NCBI GenBank assembly: GCA_021234155.1
Contig: JAJEKV010000060.1
Location: 3,890,451 to 3,954,450, forward strand
From: Isoetes taiwanensis
Lineage: Eukaryota; Streptophyta; Lycopodiopsida; Isoetales; Isoetaceae
Reading direction: 5' to 3'
DNA: 64,000 nucleotides
The position numbers and the translations under genes were made by a program. The stretch's first letter is position 1; every line of letters begins with the position of its first letter. The notes under the pieces are model-generated. The model had not been told where the DNA came from and did no database searches. It worked only from the letters and a program-made list of their open reading frames with translations. Of this stretch, positions 46,997 to 56,421 are shown piece after piece.

Positions 46997-48911
46997 CACG
47001 GGAACAAATAGGGGAGCAGCGGCGCCGCTCTGCAAGCGGCAGAGGATATTGCGTGAAAAAAAACACGCACAATTTCACAGTAATTTGGACCTACCGTTTA
47101 TTACTGTTATGCAATGGGGCAAAAGAGACCCCTCTCTTTATCCTTTCCTTATATGTCTTTATGGATGCTGTCAATGTGGCATGACATAAAAATACTATCT
47201 ATATTTTCTATTTCTATATAAATCATTCTCATTGGATTCTTAAAGATTCGATTCTTTAGATTCGCGAGTCGGGAAAAAATAGTGGGAAAAAAAAGCTAAA
47301 AAATTATCTACTGCTATCAGCGGAGCATCGTGTTAGTTATCCGGCGCCATAGCTGCTCTAAAGGGCACTGTTTTTGCTGGGTCTTAGTTAATTGGGGCTA
47401 TGGCAGAGTCATTTCAACACGGTTTAAGATTTTATGTACTCGAATTTGTAGGAGCAGCAAAAGATTCTTTGGTCATGTTCAAGATATTGAATTGCGGCAA
47501 TATCTTCAGAGTTCTATTGCCAGGTTCTCTATTCGCTAGACAGTAGCTTTCTAGCAAGGCCTATTTGCACGAAGTATTCATTGTAGGCATTGCTTCAAGA
47601 ATCGTCCTTAAGCTTATGGATAGAATGAATGCAAGAACTGTTTGTTCAAGACCCGTCCTCTTCTAGAAGATAGGATAACCAAGTCAGTAGGAAACATGGA
47701 GGGCAAAATATGCAGAGAAGCTTCGGGGATGCGGAGGCATAAAGCAAGATTTAGAGAAAAGGGATACAAACATCTTCTGCCAACAAGTTCATGCCATGGA
47801 TCCGACATCGTGAAGCTCTGGCTATGGAAAAGAGATTTTGGAAATTTTTTGTTTCTGCTATGGCAACAGACCTTCTAGAGAAAAAAGATAGATATGCACA
47901 AAAATGAGAATGAGGTAGTAAAAAGGAGGTTATTTAAGACTGAAGTTGCAAGATTAGTGTCAAGATTTTGTTAATTTATTCTGCCATCATTGCCACAGCC
48001 ATAGCCACAACAATAGCCATAGCATTACTGGAGCTTCCTACACACTAAGGCGAGTTTAGCACCCAAATATGAGCACGAAATAGCATAGCCTTTGCTCAAA
48101 ACCCCGTTCTTCGATGCTGGAAGAGAAAAATAGGAATGCTTTGTTTAATATGAGGATGAATGAGTTAAGATCAAAATGCACGTATTTTCCTCATCACTTC
48201 TTGCAAAACAACACTAGATGATATGTCAACAGAAAATTATGTTGAGATAATCATGTTATATGATTGATTCTAAACAGAAGTTGCTAGCAGAATGTTTAAA
48301 CCTAAGGGTCATCACATACTTATGTTGAGGGCAAGTAGCAGGGCAATATGACCTTCATGATCATAAGAGTTGGGATGAAGAACACAGTTGCAGGGCGATT
48401 TTATTAGGGTTGTATTTAAGTTCAAGGGTTGCAAGTAAGGTGAGATAACATTTAAAGTATATTGTTTTTCAATGGTCCATGGTCGCAACATAAAAGAAAT
48501 GCATGTGGGATATTGAAATATGAAAACCAGGTGGTCTCAAGTATGGGATAACGCCTGTGGGATATTGTTTAAGCAGAAAATAGAAAGACCACGAAAAACG
48601 CCTTGCCGATCTGAGTACACCGCCGGGTTATGGATTAAATAGAAGATCAGATTGAATGGTATGGTGGGCTGGTGCAGACAGGGATAATCGGCCAGTACAA
48701 TCGTGTGCTTGGGCTCTCGGGGGTAATGTACAAAGGTTAAGGATATGATTGCTATAATGATTCAATCATATCCAAATGAATAGTAACCACTATGATTCTT
48801 GCAATGGTTGTTTAAAATATATTGAGATGCTGCACTAGGCTTGATTTATTATCAAAGAAGTTGTGCTGACTAGCTTGCATTGTTGAACTAGCAATTGTAT
48901 AATTTCTTCAT

Positions 48912-49610
48912 TGGTATCAGAGCACAGGCTAGTAACATGGCTACTAGATTTGGTGCCAATCTTTTAAACTCTATAGAGGTGTTTAAAGGTGACGGAGGCT
49001 TTCAGATCTGGAAGCCGAGTATCAGAGAAGTCTTGGAATTTGAAAAACTGTGGTATTTGATTGATTCTAATACTACAAAATATCTTGGTGTGACTGTAAC
49101 TGCAGGAACAGTTAGTCAAGGGGGAACAAGCTCTAGTACAAGTGGTGACGGTTCCACTGTGGGGGGAACAACTGAAAGTACACCAGTGAATTCAACCTTG
49201 AGTGTGGAGGATGAAAAGCTAAGGATAATGAGAGCTTAGGCATTAATATGTTGTAAGGTAGGGCCTGTGATCAAGTTAAAGCTGAGAGGTATGACTCCCA
49301 AAGAAATGTGGATGTATATGATTAGAGAGTATGAGGCAAAGACCTCATCACAGATTGATGTTCTAGAAAAACAATTGAGGAGGTTGAGGCTGCATGATAG
49401 AGATAACATAACCGAATTCTTTGAGAAGTTTGACTCTATTATTGCAGACTTGGAAGGGGCAAGAGTTATTTTGAATGAAGAATATCAACTCTTGGCCATA
49501 TCAAGGGCAGTGTCTCACAATACTCATCTTGCTTCCTTAGTGAGAAATGTTGCAAAATCAAAGGAACATGCCATAAGGATGGTAAGAACAGAGTTTGAGC
49601 AATGTAGACT
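48912..49610 (+). pseudogene. Copia-2 primer site and gag, first part
   Basis: TGGTATCAGAGC at 48912-48923 is the primer binding site, so the 5' LTR should end at 48910 (TTCTTCA). Its left end is not resolved. gag starts at ATG 48937 (MATRFGANLLNSIEVFKGDG). One TAG at 49237-49239 interrupts it, and in the same frame it goes on with KLKLRGMTPKEMWMYMIREY, then QLRRLRLHDRDNITEFFEKF. This is the UBN2 gag type. At 49610 the Gypsy element cuts it; the rest resumes at 62666. Confidence 0.85.
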
Positions 49611-51249
49611 TGTGACGTTCCAGGGGAATATACGCTATAGATACGTATATTCCTGGACCCGTCACCATACAAGTCTACCTAGGTAGCCTTGTATGCCTTG
49701 GATAAGTGGCAAGGGGTGCACATCTAAGTTAATTGTTTAACTTAGATAACCTTAGGATAAGGCCCATTTCCACATGGCCTTATCCTATTGGGCAACCGCC
49801 ACACGACCTTATCTTAGTGGTGCCACGTGGCATCCCATGTGGACCCACCCTATATTAGCTCTAACCCTAACCCTAGACCTTTTTTCCTGACCTAGCACCC
49901 GAGCTCTCATCTACGTGCTCGAAACCCCGTTTCGAGCATCGTTCGTTATAGCCTAGCCTGGAGCAGCAGCCCCTGGAAGGTGTGTATGATCGTAGAGGGA
50001 GCAAGTCTTCAAACCACGTCAAGGAGCATGGAGACGCCAGGGATGGGAGGAAGCGCTTCTGGAGGAGGTAGGTTGAGCAGAGTTCATAGTAGTTCATCTG
50101 GGAGTTAGCACTCCAGATGGGTTAGTATTTCGTAGCTAGAGTAGAGCCACCCTAGAACCTTTGTTGAACATCTTGAACCCTAATCAAGGAACCCTAACTG
50201 ATAGATAGATATGCATGATTAGGTTAAGATGTTCATATGATATTGTTCATGATGATTATGCGATGATGGTTGATCATGTTTGTTCCTCTTGTGTTGGGAA
50301 GGGGGGTAGAGACCTAGGGCCATATGTAGTATGCTCCTAGTGTAGATCCCTTAGTTCCTATTAGATGCGGCCTGTGCATAGGAACCCACCGGGCTATGGA
50401 GGCTATGATGTGACTCAGCACTACACAACGGGGCTAGAGGCAAGATGGAAGGAGGATCCCTGCCGAGTGGGGGCTACGGGGGATCCCATAGTGGGCTAGG
50501 CTTATGGCCGGTCACTTCGTGTGGGCCGGGCATGGGTCCGACACCTCCTGGGGCGACGGTGTTGCCCTGCCTCTCAAGAGTTGCAAGTGTCAGCTTGGCT
50601 CTTGTTTTGGGGGTTCAATCGGTGCGAATGTGTGTCGTAACGCGATTCTCTAGCCGCCCGCGGGAGCCTCTAGACCCGGGAAGGGGAGATGCAACCCTTC
50701 CTACCTCGGCGGGCCGGGAGATGCAACCCGGAGTAGTCCCGATGGGTGATGCCATGGGATTGCGTGATCCGGAAGGTTAGAGTCATGCCGGGCCTGATCT
50801 AGCCCATCCGCAAAGTATGCACGGGAGAGGGGCGATGGAGTGGTCAACCCTAGCCATTGTCTTATGCCAGCCCCGCCATTGTTATGATTCGGTCTGTTCT
50901 ATCTTGAGGCCTGCCTAGTCAGTCGACTTCCTCATGTGTCAGAGCCACGGGTAGGAGCTCTCCTGTTTTATGGTATGTGATTATGTTCTTGTCACTTGTG
51001 GATATGGGATGGACTACCCTTCGAGGTAGTATTTGTATTGATGTTGCTAGTTCTGACGTGTTTATCGCTTCCGCTGTTATAGGAGCCCATAGGGGAAGGG
51101 CGCGCAAGACACCTTCGTGTCCCCTTCCCGCACTACGGAGACTCCAGAGTGCGGGATAGACGGAGGGCCTGTGCGGTTGTTGAGCCGGACGAGGGATTTC
51201 TGCCGAAAGTGTACGGTACCGAAATGTATATTTAGCAGGGAGCGTCACA
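49611..51249 (+). repeat. Gypsy 5' LTR
   Basis: It starts TGTGACGTTCC and ends GGGAGCGTCACA. Near its start GGAATATACG and CGTATATTCC (49625-49653) form a hairpin. TGCCACGTGGCA (49821-49832) is a perfect palindrome with a G-box core, and CCCTATATTAG (49848-49857) is a likely TATA box, followed by CTAACCCTAACCC. Frames open inside it have no homologues I recognise. Confidence 0.93.
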
Positions 51250-51250
51250 A

Positions 51251-51266
51251 TGGTATCAGAGCGATG
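51251..51266 (+). other. Gypsy primer binding site
   Basis: TGGTATCAGAGCGATG lies one base after the 5' LTR. It is complementary to the 3' end of the initiator methionine tRNA, the usual primer. Confidence 0.9.
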
Positions 51267-51717
51267 TTCTTGGTTGACCAAGAACTAGCACTGACCATAA
51301 CCATGAAAGTAGTCTAACAGACCTATAGGGGTGTGAAATAAAAATTTCCACCATCGAACCTCGAAAATAGGGGAAAATTTTTTCTCCTAGGTAGTGGGTC
51401 CGAAATTAGGGTAAGAAGTGAATTAGTCCAATTCATCTTCTAGTAAAATTGGAGTGAAAATTATGCATCTGCACCAAATTTCACCTAAAATGGGTCGAAG
51501 AATCATGCCAATCGGAGACCCGGGTGAAAAAAGGGCGCAAATCCATAATTAGCACTTCAAACCATTAGGAAATTCGAAAAATGCAAGGTATAATACGAAT
51601 TAATACAAGGTTAATACATGCATTAATAATTTAATAATTAGTAAATATGATGTAATTAATAAGGGAGGCTAATAAATAGGGGTAATTATGGTGGGAGAAT
51701 ATTCCTAGGGACCCTCC

Positions 51718-51792
51718 TTTTTAAATATCTGACACCTCATTCTCTCTCCAACCATTCCCACCACCACCTCTCTCTTGATCAGCCTTACGTCA
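51718..51792 (+). promoter_or_regulatory. Possible own promoter of the H3-like gene
   Basis: TTTTTAAATA at 51718-51727 lies about 90 bp before the ATG and is followed by a CT-rich leader typical of plant 5' ends. ACGTCA at 51787-51792 equals the plant histone hexamer, though it sits downstream of the TATA-like box rather than upstream. Weak evidence. Confidence 0.3.
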
Positions 51793-51814
51793 CCCATTTC
51801 CTGAACCGCAAGAT

Positions 51815-52929
51815 ATGGCACGCACTAAACAAACCTACAGGAAGACTGGCCCTAGGCGAGTTCCCTCGATGGCGGCGGCAGCAGCAGGCGGCCATGGGAA
51901 GCAAATACCACCCCACCTGAGGCCCAAGCCAGGCGACGCGGACTCACCTTCTTCCGACGACACATTCCAGGAAGCAGAGGAGGAACTCTCGAGTAGTTCG
52001 TCCGGGCACACTCAGCGGACGGGCGAATCCCATGACCTCGGCAACCTGTCCGACCGAGAGGTGGAGCACAGGGAGGAGCGCCGGGAGGAGGAGCCCCACC
52101 AGCAGCCGAAGGACCAGACCGGGCAGCCAGGCCCCTCTTCCATTAAGAAGAAGGGCAAGCAAAAGGTGAAGGAGTGGCCAGAGGAGCGAGCAGCTCGCAA
52201 GAAAAGGGAAAGGGAGCTGCTGGAGAAGGAAAGGAGGACGAAGAAGAGGAATGACCGGCCTCGCGGGACGGTCACAATTGAGGAACCCCACGCCCGCGGG
52301 GTAGATGAAGAGGAGGAGGCGGGTGGAGGAGACGAGGAGGAAGAGGAGGAGGACGAGCAGCAGGGCGCCGGGGGTTCTTCCAACCCCGACGCAAGACCAC
52401 CTTACCCTAAGTGGCCAGAGCCACCGAAGGTGGTCAAGAAGCAGAAGGTGGGAGAACGCGAATTCACGCTCCGCCAGGATCGTGAATTCATGCGTAAGAT
52501 GAAGGTGTACCAAGAGTACCTCCGTCGCTGGACGAGGTACAACGAATGGTACTGCCGTCAGGAGGTGCAGAGGGCCGTGGAGGGCGGCAGGCCGAAGAAA
52601 AATCAGCCGAAGCCACCCCCACCTAGACCGGAAAAACCCAAAAGGGTTCACCACGGGCCGAACAGTGTGTACGCCCGGGTGTTTAGGGAGATCAAGCACT
52701 TCCAGATGTGCACAAATCTCCTCATAAGGAAGGCGCCCTTCGAACGCCTTCTTCGGGAAGTCATGCAGCAGTTCCGGACCGATTATAGGGTTACCTGCAA
52801 GAGGCTGCTGAAGCAGAGCTGGTGCAGCTCTTTGAGGAAGGGAATCTCTGTGCCATCCATGCTAAGAGAGTCACCCTTATGCCCAAGGACATTCACTTAG
52901 CACGGAGGATTCGCAGAGAAAGACCTTAG
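51815..52929 (+). CDS. Histone-H3-like protein encoded by the Gypsy element (frameshifted)
   Basis: The ATG at 51815 opens with [17 protein letters not shown], which aligns with the H3 tail at Arg2, Lys4, Arg8 and Lys9. About 265 residues of charged linker follow (acidic runs near residues 165-190, basic runs KKKGKQKVK and [10 protein letters not shown]). The H3 fold starts near residue 285: [20 protein letters not shown], then [16 protein letters not shown], 21 of 37 positions equal to canonical H3 by my count. About 19 bases are missing near 52791 (loop 1) and the frame shifts. The shifted frame reads [13 protein letters not shown], then [20 protein letters not shown], 36 of 44 equal to H3, ending at TAG 52927. 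HFQ..TNLLI and RVTLM also recall CENH3. An H3 gene seems to have been captured and expanded. Confidence 0.85.
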
Positions 52930-53157
52930 AGCCTCAATTTTGGAATTTTGTAGAAAGTTAAAATTTTCATGTAACTGTGTTTTCCTATTAATATAAAAGT
53001 TGATTTCCTCTGTAAATGGAAAAATGTTGGATGCTTATCATTTAGGAAATTAAACCCAATTGTAGTAGAATTCTTTATAGCATGCTTAGGAATACCCTAG
53101 GAATCATGACTACAACGAAAATTTTGGCAAAAGAATCACCCAAAAAGCAAAAACTCT

Positions 53158-53437
53158 GGCCAACCGGGTGAGACCGTGCCAATGGCCTCTGCGTCCGCGA
53201 CGCGGGCGCGTTTCGCGCGGATTCACCCGGGTGCGCCGAAATTATGCTTTTAGGTGTCAGTTTTGTTCAAAATAAGTTGCTAGTTAGGTCAGAATTGATC
53301 CAATTAGCCATGTTAGCATCTTCAAACTCTCAAATTTGACCAAAATTGGCTCCAAAATCGGCCAACCGGGTGAGACCGCGCCAAACGCGTCTGCGTTCGC
53401 GAACGCAGAGGCCATCCGCGCGGATTCACCCGGGTCA
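53158..53437 (+). repeat. Two GC-rich hairpin repeats between the H3-like gene and the next ORF
   Basis: Copies at 53158-53234 and 53360-53437 both run from GGCCAACCGGGTGAGACCG to GCGCGGATTCACCCGGGT, 202 bp apart. Within each, AACCGGGTGA can pair with TTCACCCGGGT. The second also contains the perfect 20-bp palindrome TCTGCGTTCGCGAACGCAGA (53390-53409). The strong bias against the AT-rich surroundings suggests a selected RNA or DNA structure. 52930-53157 is otherwise featureless. Confidence 0.8.
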
Positions 53438-53613
53438 GCCCATTTTCGACCCAAATTAGCCAAATTCAGCCAAACAAACTGCCATGTAGTGTTTCTTGCT
53501 TTGTTTTGCTTAGATTTGCACTTCATGGTAGCTCATTTGGACACCCATAGCCATGGAACAAAGGCCTTTCTCATCTAGGTACCTTTGGCACAAATCCCGA
53601 GGTCAACCATAGT

Positions 53614-53624
53614 CTATAAAAAGG
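53614..53624 (+). promoter_or_regulatory. Internal TATA box before the unknown ORF
   Basis: CTATAAAAAGG is a near-ideal plant TATA box, 109 bp upstream of the ATG at 53733. It may start a separate transcript for the downstream ORF and perhaps gag-pol. Confidence 0.5.
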
Positions 53625-53732
53625 GGCCTCATTTGCCATTCTCCCTTCAACAGAACTGCTCCCAGGCACTTAGGCGATTTTCTGATCCCTCACTGACCTT
53701 AGCAAGCTATTTTCTGCACCCTTCTTTGCTCA

Positions 53733-55340
53733 ATGGCGCCCAGCAACTTTGAGAGATGGTACAATGCTGCAAACCACATCCATCAGCTTCCTGCCGAGCA
53801 AGCCTTCTCTGTGTTTGACCACTTGTTTGATCTTCATGCAACTCTGTCTAGAACACCATACTACACAGATATTATGTGCCAATACGACCAACAGGTCCTG
53901 CCTTGGGAAGTTAGACTACCTCCTAGGGGAGGGAATTGGGTTTCTTTGGAGACACTCACCCAAGCCTTAGGTCGAGAGATGGGAGGATCCAAAGGCAAGA
54001 AGCAGCTATGGGATAGGACTAGGACCATGCCAGATTACATGACCTGCAGACATAATAGGCATAGGTACCTTTCATCTCAGACAGCCCTTGCCCTCTTCAT
54101 GCACTATAAGTCAATCAACAAAGTAGGGGAACCTTCCGTTCAGCCCTTAGACTTAGCACCACTTGATACCCGTAGGGCTCAGGACCAGATCCTCAATATA
54201 GATTCCTCCGCGTATGAGTACCATGGCACGACATTGGGAGCACCAGTCTTGCAGATCGACGAAGACTACGAGCAGTTGGGGGAGCAAAACCCAGAGTGGG
54301 AGAGCAGGGAGGCAACAAGAATGCAGAGGTACATGTCAAGGCACGACGACGACATCAGAAGAGCCATCGAGCCACCGGTCGGTATCACAGCTCTGTCGCC
54401 GATAGTCATCGACGGAGAAGAGTACATCCTAGCAAATGACATCCTCAACTTGTCATACTGCCAGGAACAGGGACTTCGAATCGACGAGCTCCTAGGCATG
54501 ATAGCACATGGGAAAAGCACGGACCTCATCGACTACTCATACCAGGAGATTCCAAGGGAGCTGGCGGAGAGACACTCTTATGCTGGGGAGACAATGTCAG
54601 ACATAGCAGCCTACCAGCAGATAAGGGAAATCTATCGACAACAGGAACCCGTCATTTCAGAGGAGGAGTTCCAGCAGATACAGAGCACACTGTACAAACC
54701 AGGGAGGGGCCCAAGCTCAAGCCGAGCAGTTCGAGCGAGGAGCATGAGGGAAGGGTCCAGCAGCATCAACTTGGACAATGCAACCAGCATGTGGAGAGAC
54801 CATGAAGACCTTATGGCAGTAGATGCCTACGGCGGAGCGGCTCAAAGGAAGGGCACGGGATCGCGAGGCACGGGTAAGGGCACGGCACTCCGCTACTATC
54901 TTCCAGCCCTCAGCCAAGGGCAAATGGTAGTCTTCCACAAGGAGTTCAGTCCAAGGGGGGAAGAATCAGTGGCACTTCTCATAGCACTCTCGGGCTTCGG
55001 GCAGCATTCGAAGATATACGCCCATGCAGATCATGTCATCCTTTTCAGGAGGTCCGTAGCGCTCCATTGCCTCGACTTCGCTAGGGGCCACCTCAGGGAC
55101 GCATCACTTTCAGTAGTAGCAGCAACTGCACCAGAACTCCCGGAATCGGAAATGGCTCGAGCACTCGAGGGAGGATCGACAAGGAACATCCTGCGCAACC
55201 TCGGCAAAGGCCTCCGATTTTTAATTGTGCTAAAAGTTTTCTGGTACCCTATTATGCTAGTATATATCTACTCTCCATGTAACTTCTATGTATTAATGAC
55301 TATTAACTGTTTTATAAATGCAAGATTGATCAACATCTAA
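53733..55340 (+). CDS. Unknown Gypsy accessory protein (535 codons)
   Basis: The intact frame starts at ATG 53733 (MAPSNFERWYNAANHIHQLP) and does not look like gag, envelope or any domain I know. Visible features are an N-terminal part rich in aromatic and His residues, an acidic middle (ISEEEFQQIQSTLY), a Ser/Arg/Gly-rich linker (SSSRAVRARSMREGSSS, KGTGSRGTGKGT) and a compact C-terminal region (SQGQMVVFHKEFSPRGEESV, then HSKIYAHADHVILFRRS). The last 40 residues are hydrophobic and AT-rich in DNA, unlike the rest. They probably represent intron sequence that happens to stay open. If spliced at 55278/55376 the protein would be fused to gag. Confidence 0.7.
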   Translation: MAPSNFERWYNAANHIHQLPAEQAFSVFDHLFDLHATLSRTPYYTDIMCQYDQQVLPWEVRLPPRGGNWVSLETLTQALGREMGGSKGKKQLWDRTRTMPDYMTCRHNRHRYLSSQTALALFMHYKSINKVGEPSVQPLDLAPLDTRRAQDQILNIDSSAYEYHGTTLGAPVLQIDEDYEQLGEQNPEWESREATRMQRYMSRHDDDIRRAIEPPVGITALSPIVIDGEEYILANDILNLSYCQEQGLRIDELLGMIAHGKSTDLIDYSYQEIPRELAERHSYAGETMSDIAAYQQIREIYRQQEPVISEEEFQQIQSTLYKPGRGPSSSRAVRARSMREGSSSINLDNATSMWRDHEDLMAVDAYGGAAQRKGTGSRGTGKGTALRYYLPALSQGQMVVFHKEFSPRGEESVALLIALSGFGQHSKIYAHADHVILFRRSVALHCLDFARGHLRDASLSVVAATAPELPESEMARALEGGSTRNILRNLGKGLRFLIVLKVFWYPIMLVYIYSPCNFYVLMTINCFINARLINI

Positions 55341-55375
55341 CCCAAATAACATGTATTGATGATCAATCCTTGCAG
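55279..55375 (+). other. Candidate intron joining the unknown ORF to gag
   Basis: A GTAACT donor follows 55278, and TTGCAG ends at 55375. The 97-bp segment is AT-rich with possible branch points (ACTATTAAC). The upstream exon ends in phase 1. The frame after the acceptor is open from 55376 straight into the gag ATG at 55474. The frame agreement supports splicing but does not prove it. Confidence 0.4.
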
Positions 55376-55473
55376 CAAGAAACACAGGCTCAGGTTCTCA
55401 AGGCCAGGGCCGACATCACCAGTGGATTCCCAGAAACCTATTTGGACGTGATCAAGATGATAACAACGACGAA

Positions 55474-56421
55474 ATGACGCCGGAAGCAATCAACGCAAGG
55501 CTCGTCCAGATGAGGAACCAGATGCATCAGCTGATCCACTGGGCTACCCCATTGATGAATGCCCAAGAATACGCACCTGCTCCACCACCACCCCCACCGC
55601 TACCTCAGCAAGGCATTGAGGAAGGTCCACAGCCGGAAGGGCAGGACAACCTGGGGAATGTCAGAGACAGGAAGAGGAAAAGGAGAAACAGAAGGAGTCC
55701 AATACCACCTAGCTCCAGTTCATCAGACACTTCAGACAGTCAAGACAGTTCTAGCTCAGAAAGTGAGTCCGACACTCCACAGGTAAGAGCCAGGGCAAGG
55801 AAGGAAGATGACTATCAGAAGAAGGTTGACAGTGCTATGAGCAATGTGTGGAAGACTAGGAAGTTGGGTCAGTTCTCAGGAAAGGATAGGTCAGGCATGG
55901 AGGTAGAAGCATGGCTTGACGAAATGGAGGAATTTGGCAACTCTTATAGCATGAAAGACAAGGATATAGGGAAGGTTGCTACAGCAAACTTGATAGGAGC
56001 AGCTAGAATCTGGTGGAAAGGCTACGCCAAGTCTAACAAGCTCAAAAGAAACAATTGCAGATTCAAGACTTTCAGCAAAGCTTTCCGCAAGCACTATGTG
56101 CCAAGATCGCACACTAGCAGGCAGATCCAGCAATTCTATAGGTTGAACCAGGGTACATTGTCAGTAGCAAAGTATACAGAGGAATTTATGCGGCTCAGGC
56201 TCCATGTCCCCGGAGTATCAGAAAGGCAAGCGGTTGATACCTACATTGAGGGGTTGAACAGCAATATCAAGAGGCTTGTTAGAGCAATCAACCCAAGGTC
56301 GGTTGCAGAGGCCGAAGACAAAGCTATAAGTTTGGAGGAAGCATCAGCAACTCCAAAGAGAAACAAATCGGGCCCGGGAGTAAAGCTTCGTGGCAGTATT
56401 CAAGGGCGCATTCGTGAGTAA
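55474..56421 (+). CDS. Gypsy gag (capsid region)
   Basis: 315 codons from ATG 55474. Proline-rich N-terminus, Arg/Ser-rich section (RKRKRRNRRSPIPP, then many Ser/Asp), and the retrotransposon gag fold from about residue 130: RKLGQFSGKDRSGMEVEAWL, ARIWWKGYAKSN, FRKHYVPRSHTSRQIQQFYR, TLSVAKYTEEFMRLRLHVPG. The protein forms the particle that packages the RNA. It stops at TAA 56419-56421. The pol frame continues in the same register right after, so the stop is either a mutation or a controlled end. The frame upstream is open back to 55376. Confidence 0.9.
   Translation: MTPEAINARLVQMRNQMHQLIHWATPLMNAQEYAPAPPPPPPLPQQGIEEGPQPEGQDNLGNVRDRKRKRRNRRSPIPPSSSSSDTSDSQDSSSSESESDTPQVRARARKEDDYQKKVDSAMSNVWKTRKLGQFSGKDRSGMEVEAWLDEMEEFGNSYSMKDKDIGKVATANLIGAARIWWKGYAKSNKLKRNNCRFKTFSKAFRKHYVPRSHTSRQIQQFYRLNQGTLSVAKYTEEFMRLRLHVPGVSERQAVDTYIEGLNSNIKRLVRAINPRSVAEAEDKAISLEEASATPKRNKSGPGVKLRGSIQGRIRE

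Noticed and set aside
47642-47878. 78-codon plus-strand frame
   Set aside because: No domain, ordinary composition, no splice or promoter support.
49861-49875. CTAACCCTAACCC as a telomere repeat
   Set aside because: Only two imperfect units, present in both LTRs; part of the LTR, not an interstitial telomere.
50445-50780. Frame of 111 codons inside the Gypsy 5' LTR
   Set aside because: It is shortened and shifted in the 3' LTR (61861), so it is not under coding constraint.
51944-52699. Long minus-strand frame opposite the H3-like gene
   Set aside because: It is the antisense of a GC-rich charged linker; the plus strand shows true H3 homology.
51815-52929. Calling the H3-like gene a CENH3
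   Set aside because: Some residues (HFQ..TNLLI, RVTLM) resemble CENH3, but the RKAPF and MPKDI parts are H3-like and loop 1 is deleted; the subtype cannot be decided.
51815-52929. Host histone gene that happens to lie here
   Set aside because: It sits within an element bounded by matching LTRs and target duplications and contains a huge linker foreign to host H3.
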